DNA of 64,000 nt from Streptomyces cyaneofuscatus (GCF_000718135.1 NZ_JOEM01000009.1:298824-362823), one strand, 5' to 3'. Numbered from the stretch's first letter, positions 33,694 to 42,707 are shown. Made by a program: numbers and translations. Notes: generated from the sequence alone by a model not told the origin.

Positions 33694-36543
33694 ATGGCCG
33701 AACAGCATCGCCAGCACCGTCGCCCGACCGCCGAGGCCCCTGACGGGTTCGCCGCCGCGCTCCGCTCCGCCGTGCGCGGCGAGGCCGACTTCGGCCCCAC
33801 CGCCCGGGCCCTGACGACGATGGACGCCTCCAACTACCGCCGCGTACCCCTCGGAGTCCTCGCCCCGCGCGACGCCGACGACATCGCGGCCGCGCTGACG
33901 GTCTGCCAGGAGTACGGGGTCCCCGTCGTCCCGCGCGGCGGCGGCACGTCCATCGCGGGCCAGGCCACCGGCACCGGCCTCGTCCTGGACCTCACCCGCC
34001 ACCTCCGCTCGATCCTCGCCCTGGACCCGGCCGCCCGCACCGCCACCGTCCAGCCCGGCGTCATCCTGGACGACCTGCGGGCCGCCGCCGCCCCGCACGG
34101 CCTGACCTTCGGCCCGGACCCGTCCACGCACAGCCGCTGCACCCTCGGCGGCATGATCGGCAACAACTCCTGCGGCGCGCACTCGGTGGCCTGGGGCACC
34201 ACGGCGGACAACGTGCGGGCGCTGGAGGTGGTCCGGTACGGGGGTGAGGCGCTGCGGCTGGAGCAGGGGAGGGCCGTGGGCCCCCACGGCGTACGCGAAC
34301 TGATCGGCGCCCACCTCGCCCTGCTCCGCACCGGCTACCCCGACCTCCCGCGCCGCATCTCCGGCTACGCGCTCGACGCCCTGCTCCCCGAACACCCCGG
34401 CGGCCCCGACCCCGTACGGGCGTTCTGCGGCAGCGAAGGCACCCTCGCCGTGGTCACCGAGGCGACCGTCCGCCTGGTCGAGGCCCCGCGCGCCCGGGCC
34501 CTGGCCGTCCTCGGGTACGCCGACGAGTCGGCGGCGGCCGAGGCGGCCCCGGGCCTCCTCCCGTACCGCCCGCTCACCGTCGAGGGCATGGCCGCCGACC
34601 TCGTACGCGAACCCGCCGGGCTGCCGCGCGGGGCCGCCTGGCTCTTCGTGGAGACGGGCGGCGCCACCCCGGCCGAGGCGCGTGCGCACGCCGAGCGCAT
34701 CCTGCGGGCGGCCGACGCGGTGGACGGGACCGTCGTCACCGACCCGGCCGTGCAGCGGGCCCTGTGGCGGATCCGCGAGGACGCCTCCGGCACCGCGACC
34801 CGGATGCCCGACGGCACCGAGGCCTGGCCCGGCTGGGAGGACTGCGCGGTGCCGCCCGCCCGGCTCGGCCCCTACCTCCGCGACTTCCGGGCCCTGCTCA
34901 CTCAACACGGCCTGCGCGGAACGCCGTACGGCCACTTCGGCGACGGCTGCATCCACGTACGCATCGACTTCGACCTCCTGACACCGGCAGGTGTGTCGAG
35001 GTTCCGCCGCTTCTCCGAGGAGCTGGCGGATCTCGTCGTCGCGCACGGCGGCTCCCTCAGCGGCGAGCACGGCGACGGGCAGGCGCGAGCGGAGCTGCTG
35101 CCCCGGATGTACGGGGACGAACTCGTGGGCATCTTCGGCCGGTTCAAGGACCTGTGGGACCCGGACGGCGGCCTGAACCCCGGGATGCTCGCCCGCCCGG
35201 TGCCCCTCGACACCAACCTCCGCTTCGACGTCCTGCCGGGGCCGGGGCGCCCGGTGGACGTGGAGTTCGGCTACCCGCAGGACGGCGGCGACTTCGCGGG
35301 GGCGGTACGGCGGTGCGTCGGCGTCGCCAAGTGCCGTACGGAGACGGCTCCCGGCGCGGGCGTGATGTGCCCGTCCTACCGGGTGACCGGAGAAGAGGCG
35401 CACTCGACGCGGGGGAGGGCGCGGCTGCTGCACGAGATGCTCGCGGGCGAGGTGATCACGGACGGCTGGCGGAGCACGGAGGTCCGGGACGCGCTCGACC
35501 TCTGCCTCTCCTGCAAGGGGTGCCGCAGCGACTGCCCGGTGGGCGTCGACATGGCCACGTACAAGGCGGAGTTCCTGCACCACCACTACCGGGGTCGCCT
35601 CCGCCCCGCGGCCCACTACGCGCTGGGCCGCCTCCCGCGGTGGCTGCGCCTGGCGGCGCCCTTCGCCCGCCCGCTCAACGCGCTGGCCCGGATCCGCCCC
35701 CTGGCGGCTCTCGCGAAGCGGCTGGCGGGGATCACGCCCGAGCGGACGATCCCGGAGCTGGCGACGGAGACGTACAGCCGCTGGCTGCGCGGACGCCATG
35801 GCAAAGGGAGGCACATCGTCTCGTCCAGCCGGGTGGTGCAGGTCTGGGCGGACACCTTCACCGAGCACCTGTCCCCGCAGGTGGGCCGGGCGGCGGTCCG
35901 GGTGCTGGAGGAGGCGACGGGGCGTACGGTGCTGCCGCCGCCGAGCGGGGTGTGCTGCGGCCTCACGTACGTATCGACGGGTCAGCTCGACGCGGCCCGC
36001 GCGGTGATGCGCCGCACCCTGGACCGGATCGGCCTGCTCCCCGGCCACCCGCTCGTCGTCCTCGAACCGAGCTGCGCCGCCACCCTCCGTACGGACCTGC
36101 CCGAACTCCTCCCCGATGACCCTCGGGCCCACGAACTCGCCTTCTCCGTACGGACCTTGGCGCAGTACCTGGAGGAGTACGCCCCCGACTGGACCCCGCC
36201 CCGCCTGGACCGCCCGGCCGTCGGCCAGACCCACTGCCACCAGCACGCGGTCCTCGGGGACGCGGCGGAGCGGCGGCTGCGGGAGCGGATGGGGCTGACC
36301 GGTGAGCTGAGCGGCGGGTGCTGCGGGCTGGCCGGGAACTTCGGCTTCGAGAAGGGACACTGGGGGGTGTCCGTTGCGTGCGCGGAGGAGCAACTGCTGC
36401 CTGCGGTGCGGGGAGCGGAGCCGGGGGCGGAGGTGCTGGCGGACGGTTTCTCCTGCCGTACGCAGCTGGACCAGCTGGCCGGGCGGCGGGCACGGCATCT
36501 GGCGGAGGTGATCGCGGAGGGGCTGGAGGACGGTCGCCCCTGA
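33694..36543 (+). CDS. FAD-binding/Fe-S oxidase fusion (GlcD-GlcF/D-lactate dehydrogenase-like)
   Basis: A 949-residue fused protein. The N-terminal FAD_binding_4 domain has VVPRGGGTSIAGQATGTGLV (about 79-98) and TLGGMIGNNSCGAHSVAWG; FAD-oxidase C-terminal strands and GHFGDGCIHVRIDFD follow. A ferredoxin-type region has cysteine sets CVGVAKC...MCPSYR (about 541) and CLSCKGCRSDCP (about 603). Two CCG-type domains end it (SGVCCGLTYV, GGCCGLAGNFGFEKGHWG). This architecture matches large D-lactate/D-2-hydroxyacid dehydrogenases that feed electrons to quinones. ATG 33694 lacks a strong ribosome site. Divergent from the conservon; about 200 bp of intergenic DNA separates them. Confidence 0.9.
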   Translation: MAEQHRQHRRPTAEAPDGFAAALRSAVRGEADFGPTARALTTMDASNYRRVPLGVLAPRDADDIAAALTVCQEYGVPVVPRGGGTSIAGQATGTGLVLDLTRHLRSILALDPAARTATVQPGVILDDLRAAAAPHGLTFGPDPSTHSRCTLGGMIGNNSCGAHSVAWGTTADNVRALEVVRYGGEALRLEQGRAVGPHGVRELIGAHLALLRTGYPDLPRRISGYALDALLPEHPGGPDPVRAFCGSEGTLAVVTEATVRLVEAPRARALAVLGYADESAAAEAAPGLLPYRPLTVEGMAADLVREPAGLPRGAAWLFVETGGATPAEARAHAERILRAADAVDGTVVTDPAVQRALWRIREDASGTATRMPDGTEAWPGWEDCAVPPARLGPYLRDFRALLTQHGLRGTPYGHFGDGCIHVRIDFDLLTPAGVSRFRRFSEELADLVVAHGGSLSGEHGDGQARAELLPRMYGDELVGIFGRFKDLWDPDGGLNPGMLARPVPLDTNLRFDVLPGPGRPVDVEFGYPQDGGDFAGAVRRCVGVAKCRTETAPGAGVMCPSYRVTGEEAHSTRGRARLLHEMLAGEVITDGWRSTEVRDALDLCLSCKGCRSDCPVGVDMATYKAEFLHHHYRGRLRPAAHYALGRLPRWLRLAAPFARPLNALARIRPLAALAKRLAGITPERTIPELATETYSRWLRGRHGKGRHIVSSSRVVQVWADTFTEHLSPQVGRAAVRVLEEATGRTVLPPPSGVCCGLTYVSTGQLDAARAVMRRTLDRIGLLPGHPLVVLEPSCAATLRTDLPELLPDDPRAHELAFSVRTLAQYLEEYAPDWTPPRLDRPAVGQTHCHQHAVLGDAAERRLRERMGLTGELSGGCCGLAGNFGFEKGHWGVSVACAEEQLLPAVRGAEPGAEVLADGFSCRTQLDQLAGRRARHLAEVIAEGLEDGRP

Positions 36544-36621
36544 AACACGGCTGCCGGGGCTGCGGGCCCTCCGATGCCACCACCGGCGCGCTGGGGGCCG
36601 GGGCGGCGGAGGTATCTTTCG

Positions 36622-36636
36622 GTCCGAGCATCGGAC
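36622..36636. promoter_or_regulatory. Inverted repeat upstream of the permease unit
   Basis: GTCCGA-GCA-TCGGAC is a perfect 6-bp inverted repeat centred 20 bp before the ATG at 36649, inside the presumed promoter. It may be a repressor operator for the permease-TIGR03943 pair. No matching site was seen elsewhere in the window and no regulator gene is adjacent. Confidence 0.4.
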
Positions 36637-36648
36637 AATCGGAGCGGC

Positions 36649-37698
36649 ATGCGCAGCGCAGGTCAACGGTCAGGGGTTCCGTACGGGGCCGCGGAGGACG
36701 AAGTCGCTCCCGTGGCCGCCGAGGACGAGCCCCAGCTCCGCCGCTCGCCCCTCTTCACACCCCTGCTTCTGCTGGGCGCGGCGGTGCTTCCCGGGACCCT
36801 GGTCGTCGTCATCGGCCTGTGGGGCGACGCACCGGCTGTGCAGGCATGGCGGAACGTCTGCCTGTCCATCTCCGTTCAGGCGTTGCCGTTCCTGCTGCTG
36901 GGAACGGCCTTGTCCGGCGCCATCAACGCGTTCGTACCGGCGAGGGTGTTCGACCGTGCGCTGCCCCGCAGGCCCGCGCTCGCCGTCCCGGTGGCCGGGG
37001 CGGCCGGGGTCGTCCTGCCCGGCTGCGAATGCGCGTCGATCCCCGTCGCCAGCAGCCTGATCGGCCGGGGTGTCACGCCGGCCGCGGCCTTCGCCTTCCT
37101 GCTGTCGGCTCCGGCGGTCAACCCGGTCGTCCTGACCACGACGGCCATCGCCTTCCCCGGCGACCCGTCCATGGTCGTGGCCCGGCTGCTCGCCTCGCTC
37201 GCCACGGCCGTCGTGATGGGCTGGCTGTGGCTCGCGCTGGGCCGGGAGAAGTGGCTGCGGCCGACCGTGCGCCACACCGGACACCAGCCGGGGCACAGCC
37301 GCTGGACGGAGTTCCGGCTCGGCTTCCAGCACGACTTCCTGCACGCGGCCGGTTTCGTCGTCGTCGGGGCCATGGCCGCGGCCACCTTCAACGTCGCCGT
37401 CCCCCAATCCGTACTCGACACGTTCTCCGACTCGCCCTGGCTGTCCGTGCTGTTCCTCGCCGGGCTCGCCATCCTGCTGTCGGTGTGCTCGGAGGCCGAC
37501 GCCTTCCTCGCGGCCTCGCTCACCGGCTTCTCGCCCGTCGCGCGGCTGGTGTTCATGGTGGTCGGGCCGATGGTCGACCTCAAGCTGATCGCGCTCCAGG
37601 CGGGCACGTTCGGCCGGGCCTTCGCAATCCGCTTCTCCGCCGCGACGACCGTCGTCGCCATCCTGTGCGGCACGCTCGTCGGAGGAATACTGCTGTGA
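36649..37698 (+). CDS. DUF318-type (ArsP-like) permease
   Basis: A 349-residue membrane protein with about eight hydrophobic helices. It carries the permease signatures GVVLPGCECASIPVASSLIGRGVTPAAAFAFLLSAPAVNPVVL in pieces, and LSVCSEADAFLAASL in the second half. These Cys-containing motifs (PGCECA, SVCSEADAF) are typical of DUF318/ArsP-like permeases, some of which export organoarsenicals; others are of unknown substrate. It overlaps the next gene by 4 nt (GTGA), forming a two-subunit unit. ATG 36649 is chosen over an upstream start because it excludes a basic non-family leader. Confidence 0.88.
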   Translation: MRSAGQRSGVPYGAAEDEVAPVAAEDEPQLRRSPLFTPLLLLGAAVLPGTLVVVIGLWGDAPAVQAWRNVCLSISVQALPFLLLGTALSGAINAFVPARVFDRALPRRPALAVPVAGAAGVVLPGCECASIPVASSLIGRGVTPAAAFAFLLSAPAVNPVVLTTTAIAFPGDPSMVVARLLASLATAVVMGWLWLALGREKWLRPTVRHTGHQPGHSRWTEFRLGFQHDFLHAAGFVVVGAMAAATFNVAVPQSVLDTFSDSPWLSVLFLAGLAILLSVCSEADAFLAASLTGFSPVARLVFMVVGPMVDLKLIALQAGTFGRAFAIRFSAATTVVAILCGTLVGGILL

Positions 37699-38459
37699 AG
37701 CGCTTCCCGCAGGCGATCCTGCTCGTCCTCAGCGGCACCGGTCTGCTGCACATCTCCCTCCTCACCGACCTCTACCTGCGCTACGTCAAGGAGTGGATGC
37801 GCCCGATGCTGATCGCGTCGGGGGTGCTGCTGCTCGTGCTCGGCGTGGCCGACGCCTGGTCGCAGCGCAGGCCGGGCGCACCTCGGGACAGGGGTGAACG
37901 GGGAACGCACGAGGACCACGACGGCCACCCTCACGACCACTCCGGTGTGCCCCGGGCGGCCTGGCTGCTCCTCCTGCCCGCGCTGAGCATGCTCCTCTAC
38001 GCCCCGCCGGCCCTCGGCGCCTACACCGCCTCCCGGCAGACCTCCAAGCCGGTAGCCGTACAGCAGGACGACTTCGAACCGCTCCCCGCGATCTCGCCCC
38101 TTCCGCTGACCCTCGGCGACTTCACCACGCGCGTCCGGCAGGACCCCGAACAGGCCGTCAAGGGACGCACCATCGAGATGACCGGTTTCGTCACGCCCGT
38201 CGAACGGGATGAGGGCTGGGACCTGACCCGGCTTCTGATCAATTGCTGTTCGGCGGACGCCCAGGCGGTCAAAGTACGGATCCACGGTGGCGAGATCCCG
38301 CCCGCCGACACCTGGGTGACCGTCGTCGGCACCTGGCACTCGGACGGAACGCTGGGGACGAGTTCCGCCGCCGTCGCGCTCGATGCCCGTACCGTCCGCA
38401 AGGTCGATCGTCCGGCGGACTGGTACCGCGACGCCCTGGTGCAGCCCCTGCCCCGCTGA
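37695..38459 (+). CDS. TIGR03943 family permease partner protein
   Basis: A 254-residue protein with two or three N-terminal helices (FPQAILLVLSGTGLLHISLL, MLIASGVLLLVLGVADAW, AWLLLLPALSMLLYAPPALG) separated by a His/Asp-rich loop (HEDHDGHPHDHSG) that could bind metal. The C-terminal extracytoplasmic domain contains GRTIEMTGFVTPVERDEGWDLTRLLINCCSADAQAVKV, typical of TIGR03943 proteins always found beside a DUF318-type permease. The pair may transport a metal or metalloid species; this is inference from the His-rich loop and the CC motif. Confidence 0.88.
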   Translation: MKRFPQAILLVLSGTGLLHISLLTDLYLRYVKEWMRPMLIASGVLLLVLGVADAWSQRRPGAPRDRGERGTHEDHDGHPHDHSGVPRAAWLLLLPALSMLLYAPPALGAYTASRQTSKPVAVQQDDFEPLPAISPLPLTLGDFTTRVRQDPEQAVKGRTIEMTGFVTPVERDEGWDLTRLLINCCSADAQAVKVRIHGGEIPPADTWVTVVGTWHSDGTLGTSSAAVALDARTVRKVDRPADWYRDALVQPLPR

Positions 38460-38467
38460 CGGCGGAG

Positions 38468-38559
38468 TCAGCGCCCGCAGGGCCAGGCCGTCAGCGCCCG
38501 CAGCGCAAGGTCATCAGCGTCCGCGGCGCCACATCGTCAGCGCCCACGAGGCCGCGTGG
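38468..38559. repeat. Four 23-bp tandem repeats in a convergent intergenic region
   Basis: Units begin with TCAGCG(C/T)CC at 38468, 38491, 38514 and 38537, an exact 23-bp period with divergence inside the units. A fifth partial CCTCACCGTCAGG follows. The array starts 9 bp after the TIGR03943 stop and ends 8 bp before the LysR stop, so it fills the whole gap between convergent genes. Confidence 0.75.
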
Positions 38560-38567
38560 CCTCACCG

Positions 38568-39554
38568 TCAGGCCTGGTGCGGCCGTCGTGCCGGGGCCTG
38601 GTGCGCGGAGTGCCGCGCGACGATCTCCCGGGCCAGCGCGGCCAGCTTCGGCAGGGCCGGGTGGCCCGGGCCGTCGCGGCGGGCGAGGAGGACCGGGATG
38701 CCCGGGGCGTCCTCCAGCGGGACGTAGGCGACGCCCGGGTGCGGGTGCATGGCGGCCGTGGAGGCGGCCGAGACGCCGTGGCCGCGCCCGGCGGCGATGG
38801 CGGTGAGCCAGTCGTCGGTGTTGGCGACGGTGAGCGTGGCGGCGGGCCGGGCCTCCGGCGGCCACAGCGCGGGGGTCGTGGTGCCGGAGACGGTGTTGAG
38901 GACGACGGGGCCGCCCGCGAGGTCGGCGAGGCGCAGCGACGTACGGGAGGCGAGCGGGCCGTCCGCCGTCACCGCCGCCACCCGGGCCTCGGTGAACAGC
39001 ACCTCGGTGACGAGCCCCGGCGCCTCCACCGGCCCGCGCAGCAGCGCCGCGTCGACCTCGCCCCGGGTGAGCCCGGCGGTGCGGTCGTCGATCCGGAGCA
39101 GCTCCAGCGGGGTGGCCGGATACCGCTCCTGCCAGCCCCGCAGGAGCGGTGTGGTGTACGGGCCGAAGGCCGACCAGGCGTGCCCGAGCCGCAGGGGCCA
39201 GTGGCGCAGCCGCCCGCTGTCGAGCGCCTCGTCGAAGGCGGCGACCGCGGCGGCGGCCTTGTCCCGGAAGGCGACGCCCTCGGGGGTGAGGGCGAGGTGG
39301 TGGGTGGAGCGGTCGACGAGCCGGATGCCCAGGTGGCGCTCCAGGGCGGCGAGGGTGCGGGAGACGGCGGGCTGGGTGAGGCCGAGGTGTGCGGCTGCCC
39401 GGGTGACGTTGCCCTCGTCGGCGACGGCGAGGAAGGCCCGGAGGTGACGGAGTTCGACGGCGCGGGTGGGGGGTGCGGGGGCGGCGGAGTCGCGTGCGGG
39501 GCGGCCGGGGGACCCTGGTTCGCCTGCGGGGTCCGCGCCTTCCGGGTTGCTCAT
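38568..39554 (-). CDS. LysR family transcriptional regulator
   Basis: A 328-residue regulator. The helix-turn-helix is VELRHLRAFLAVADEGNVTRAAAHLGLTQPAVSRTLAALERHLG at about residues 30-73 in pieces, followed by the linker helix and a periplasmic-binding-like effector domain (LRLGHAWSAFGPYTTPLLRGW, EVDAALLRGPVEAPGLV). It is divergent from an EamA exporter and probably controls it. ATG 39554 is used; a TATGCT hexamer ends 8 nt before it, consistent with a very short or absent leader. Confidence 0.9.
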   Translation of the reverse strand: MSNPEGADPAGEPGSPGRPARDSAAPAPPTRAVELRHLRAFLAVADEGNVTRAAAHLGLTQPAVSRTLAALERHLGIRLVDRSTHHLALTPEGVAFRDKAAAAVAAFDEALDSGRLRHWPLRLGHAWSAFGPYTTPLLRGWQERYPATPLELLRIDDRTAGLTRGEVDAALLRGPVEAPGLVTEVLFTEARVAAVTADGPLASRTSLRLADLAGGPVVLNTVSGTTTPALWPPEARPAATLTVANTDDWLTAIAAGRGHGVSAASTAAMHPHPGVAYVPLEDAPGIPVLLARRDGPGHPALPKLAALAREIVARHSAHQAPARRPHQA

Positions 39555-39670
39555 GCGTCCGGAGCATAACGGGAGCCCAGAACTCATTTCACGGGAGGCG
39601 CGCGGATCTCTACCGTGGGTGGGCGTGGGATATGAGCCCGCCCACTCCTCGTACCTCCGGAAGGCCGCCC

Positions 39671-40651
39671 GTGAACGTCCAGCCCAGCGCTTCGGAGCCG
39701 GCCGCTGCCGCCGCCGTCGCCGTACCCGAGGCGGTACCCGCCCTGGACACGGCCGGCCCGAAGGACCCCGGTCCCGGGACCGGCCCGGGGCGTGGGACGG
39801 GGCTGGTGCCGATCGTGCTGGTGGTGGCGGGTGGCCTGTCCGTCCAGTTCGGTTCGGCCGTCGCGGCGCTGCTGATGCCGAAGGCGGGGGCGCTGGGCGT
39901 CGTCACGCTCCGGCTGGCGGCGGCCGCGCTGATCCTGCTGGTGGTGTGCCGGCCGAAGCTGCGCGGCCACTCGCGCGCGGACTGGGGCACGGTGGTCGCC
40001 TTCGGCGTCGCGATGGGCGGCATGAACACGCTCTTCTACCAGGCGCTGGACCGCATCCCGCTCGGAATCGCCGTCACCCTGGAGGTGCTCGGCCCGCTCG
40101 CGCTCTCCGTCTTCGCCTCGCGCCGCCTGATCAACGTGGTGTGGGCCGGGCTCGCCCTGGTCGGCGTGGTCCTGCTGGGCGGCGGGGGCTTCGACCGCCT
40201 GGACCCGGTGGGAGCGGCGTACGCGCTGGGGGCCGGGGCGATGTGGGCGGCGTACATCGTGTTCAGCGCCCGCACCGGCCGCCGCTTCCCGCAGGCGGAC
40301 GGGCTGGCCCTGGCGATGGTGGTGGCGGCGGTCCTCTCGCTGCCGCTCGGCATCTGGGAGTCCGGCGCGAAGCTCACGGTCCCGTCCACGCTGGCGCTCG
40401 GCGCGGCGGTGGCGGTCCTGAGCTCGGTGCTCCCGTACACCCTGGAACTCATGGCCCTGCGCCGCCTGCCCGCCTCCACCTTCGCGGTGATGATGAGCCT
40501 GGAACCGGCGATCGCGGCCACGGCGGGCTTCCTCATCCTCAACCAGGCCCTGTCCACGACGGACGCCCTCGCCATCGCGCTGGTCATCGGGGCGAGCATG
40601 GGCGCGGTACGCAGTCAGACGGGGGCGCGGAAGAAGCGGCAGAAGGGGTGA
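39671..40651 (+). CDS. RhtA-like EamA transporter (amino acid/metabolite exporter)
   Basis: A 326-residue membrane protein with ten helices in two EamA repeats. The pattern GLSVQFGSAVAALLMPKAGALGVVTLRLAAAALILL, MNTLFYQALDRIPLGIAVTLEVLGPLALSVFASRRL and VLPYTLELMALRRLPASTFAVMMSLEPAIAATAG in pieces matches RhtA-type threonine/homoserine exporters. GTG 39671 has GGAAGG 6 nt upstream and is preferred over ATG 39632, near the likely transcription start. An Ala/Pro/Gly-rich N-terminal leader of about 40 residues precedes the first helix. Divergent from LysR. Substrate unproven. Confidence 0.88.
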   Translation: MNVQPSASEPAAAAAVAVPEAVPALDTAGPKDPGPGTGPGRGTGLVPIVLVVAGGLSVQFGSAVAALLMPKAGALGVVTLRLAAAALILLVVCRPKLRGHSRADWGTVVAFGVAMGGMNTLFYQALDRIPLGIAVTLEVLGPLALSVFASRRLINVVWAGLALVGVVLLGGGGFDRLDPVGAAYALGAGAMWAAYIVFSARTGRRFPQADGLALAMVVAAVLSLPLGIWESGAKLTVPSTLALGAAVAVLSSVLPYTLELMALRRLPASTFAVMMSLEPAIAATAGFLILNQALSTTDALAIALVIGASMGAVRSQTGARKKRQKG

Positions 40652-40683
40652 GGGGCGGAGGCCTCAGCTGTCGGCGGCGGTGA

Positions 40684-40854
40684 TCAACGGCGTGCGGCCC
40701 GTTTCTTGTTGTGTTCGTACACCGACGCGTCCATCTCATGGGGTGCGAGGGGACGCCCGCTGTCGAAGACCGGCAGCTCCCGGCTGCGCTTCGGCGGCTC
40801 CGCGTCCGGTCGCCCTTCCGGTTCTTCCGGAAGGGCGACTGTGGTCTCTCTCAT
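40684..40854 (-). CDS. Small hypothetical protein (56 residues)
   Basis: The reading frame MRETTVALPEEPEGRPDAEP, KRSRELPVFDSGRPLAPHE and a basic YEHNKKRAARR tail looks like a small conserved actinobacterial protein rather than a shadow. It has no signal peptide or membrane segment. A TATTTT hexamer ends 8 nt before the ATG. It is flanked by the EamA gene on the other strand and the NUDIX gene on the same strand. I do not recognise a family. Confidence 0.5.
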   Translation of the reverse strand: MRETTVALPEEPEGRPDAEPPKRSRELPVFDSGRPLAPHEMDASVYEHNKKRAARR

Positions 40855-40909
40855 GGTGCTGCAAAATACCGCCCGTCCGACGGAGGGGGCGGGAGATTCC
40901 AGCGTGCTG

Positions 40910-41632
40910 TCACCAGGTGCAGTGCGCCTGAAGGTCGGTGATGGAGTCGGCGAGTTCGGCCGGGTGTGCGGGCCACCCCATCCGAAGCCAGTGCTCGATC
41001 CGCCAGGACAGCCGGCGCGGCCACAGCGGGGTGGTGGGCAGCTCCGCCACGGGGATCCAGACGGGGTCGCCGCCGTAGGTGTCCAGCGTCTCGGGGGCCC
41101 CGAGGTGTCCCTCGGCCGCCATGAGGAAATAGTGCTCGTGCCGGCCCTCCTTCCAGACCCGCGCCACCTCGCGCCCGACGCTCCCGTGGAGACCGGTCTC
41201 CTCGCGGAGCTCCCGTACGGCGGCCTCCTCGGGCGTCTCGCCCGGCTCCACCCCACCGCCCGGGATCTCGAAGTGCGGGCCGCCCTCGTCCGGTTCCCGG
41301 AAGTGGATGAGCAGCATGTGCCCGTCGCGGATCACGATCGCCCCGGCCCGGACCCGTACGGGAGGGACGGCGGCCGGATCGTGCACCGGGACCTCCACCG
41401 TCCCGCACGGGCCGGACCCTTCCGCCCACGCCCGCAGGACGGCCTCCGCCGTACCGGCCGGCCAGAGGCGCGCGTGCAGGGCCTCGTCCAGCGAGAGCGC
41501 GTGCAGCGGGCCCGGGGGCGGTGTCGTCGTACCGGGGAAGGCGTAGCGGAGGGATCCGCCGTCGTGGCGCTCCTCCAGGACGAGCCGGTCGCCGTCGAAG
41601 TGCGGGTTCACCAGGTGCGGTTCGGCAGTCAT
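40910..41632 (-). CDS. NUDIX hydrolase
   Basis: A 240-residue protein with a C-terminal Nudix domain. The Nudix box is G-GVEPG-E-TPEEAAV-RELREETGL, a full consensus match, within about residues 120-147. The N-terminal 90 residues are a separate region with no recognised motif (ALSLDEALHARLWPAGTAEAVLRAW). Such enzymes hydrolyse nucleoside-diphosphate-linked compounds; the substrate is not predictable. A TAACCT hexamer ends 6 nt before ATG 41632, suggesting a leaderless message. Confidence 0.9.
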   Translation of the reverse strand: MTAEPHLVNPHFDGDRLVLEERHDGGSLRYAFPGTTTPPPGPLHALSLDEALHARLWPAGTAEAVLRAWAEGSGPCGTVEVPVHDPAAVPPVRVRAGAIVIRDGHMLLIHFREPDEGGPHFEIPGGGVEPGETPEEAAVRELREETGLHGSVGREVARVWKEGRHEHYFLMAAEGHLGAPETLDTYGGDPVWIPVAELPTTPLWPRRLSWRIEHWLRMGWPAHPAELADSITDLQAHCTW

Positions 41633-41739
41633 CGGCGGAGGTTAGCAGCGGCGGCCGGTGTCGGGCGGGCGGCGGGAACGGGAATCGGACACGTCCCCCC
41701 TGGCCCCCGGCCCCTGGCCCCGGCCCCGGGCCTCAGGCC

Positions 41740-42687
41740 TCAGGCCGGCGCCGGGAACGGGAAGCGGACATCGGTCAGCTCCTCCGACGCCTCCCACAGC
41801 CGCCGCCCGGTCTCCGCGTCGGTGGCCACCGGGGCGAGCGGCACCCGGGTCGGGCCGCCGCGCAGCTCTCCGCGGCCGTCCGGGCCGATGAGCTCGCCGC
41901 CGCGTACGCCCGGGGCGGTCGCCGCGTACAGCTGCGGGAGCGCGCCGGTGTCGGGGCGCTGGGCGAGGGGGAGCAGGACGCGGCCGAACAGCAGCTTCAC
42001 CAGGCCCGTCGGCGCGCTCGTCTGCAGGTTGGTGGCGGTGTAGCCGGGGTGCGCGAGCACGCTGCGGACCGGGCTGCCGGACGCCGCCAGCCGTCGGTGC
42101 AACTCGTGCCCGAACACGGCGTTCGCGAGCTTGGAACGGTCGTAGAAGACCATCGGCTTGTAGCCGCGTTCGCCGTTCAGGTTGCCGAAGTCGAGGCGCG
42201 CCTTGCGGTGGTTGACCGAGGTCACCGTGGTGACGCGGGGGTCCTGCCCCCGCTCCAGCAGGTCCAGCAGCAACCCGGTGAGCGCGAAGTGGCCGAGGTG
42301 GTTGGCGGCGAACTGCAGCTCGTGCCCCTGCGCGCCGGACGAGCGCGGCGGCGCCATCACCCCGGCGTTGTTGACCAGCAGGTCCAGCCGGGGGCGGTCG
42401 GCGTGCAGGGCGTCGGAGAACGCTCGTACGGAGTCGAGATCGGCCAGGTCCAGCCGGCGCACCTCCAGCTCGGCGCCCGGCTGCCCGGCGGTGATGTCCG
42501 CGACGGCCCGGCGGCCCCTCTCCTCGTCGCGCACGGCGAGGATCACGCGCCCGCCCCGGCGGGCGAGAGCACGCGCGGTCGCCAGGCCGAGGCCGCTGTT
42601 GGCCCCGGTGACGACCGCGACGCGGCCGCTCTGGTCGGGGATCCGTTCGACGGTCCAGGGCTGCTTCGGTGTGGGGTTCTCAGTCAT
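41740..42687 (-). CDS. Short-chain dehydrogenase/reductase
   Basis: A 315-residue SDR of the retinol-dehydrogenase/protochlorophyllide-reductase-like type. The NAD(P) motif is VVTGANSGLGLATARALARR (TGxxxGxG), NNAGVMAPP follows, then the catalytic Ser in VTTVTSVNH and Tyr/Lys in YDRSKLAN. It is divergent from a TetR gene, with three 18-bp-spaced operators between them, so it is probably that regulator's target. Substrate unknown; reduction of a toxic carbonyl is a reasonable guess. Confidence 0.9.
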   Translation of the reverse strand: MTENPTPKQPWTVERIPDQSGRVAVVTGANSGLGLATARALARRGGRVILAVRDEERGRRAVADITAGQPGAELEVRRLDLADLDSVRAFSDALHADRPRLDLLVNNAGVMAPPRSSGAQGHELQFAANHLGHFALTGLLLDLLERGQDPRVTTVTSVNHRKARLDFGNLNGERGYKPMVFYDRSKLANAVFGHELHRRLAASGSPVRSVLAHPGYTATNLQTSAPTGLVKLLFGRVLLPLAQRPDTGALPQLYAATAPGVRGGELIGPDGRGELRGGPTRVPLAPVATDAETGRRLWEASEELTDVRFPFPAPA

Positions 42688-42707
42688 GTGGCATACGTTG
42701 TCTTGGG

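Noticed and set aside
33643..36666. A 1,007-codon open frame on the minus strand
   Set aside because: It is antisense to the FAD/Fe-S oxidase, whose domains are clear. Long antisense frames are expected in such GC-rich DNA, and its translation has no family pattern.
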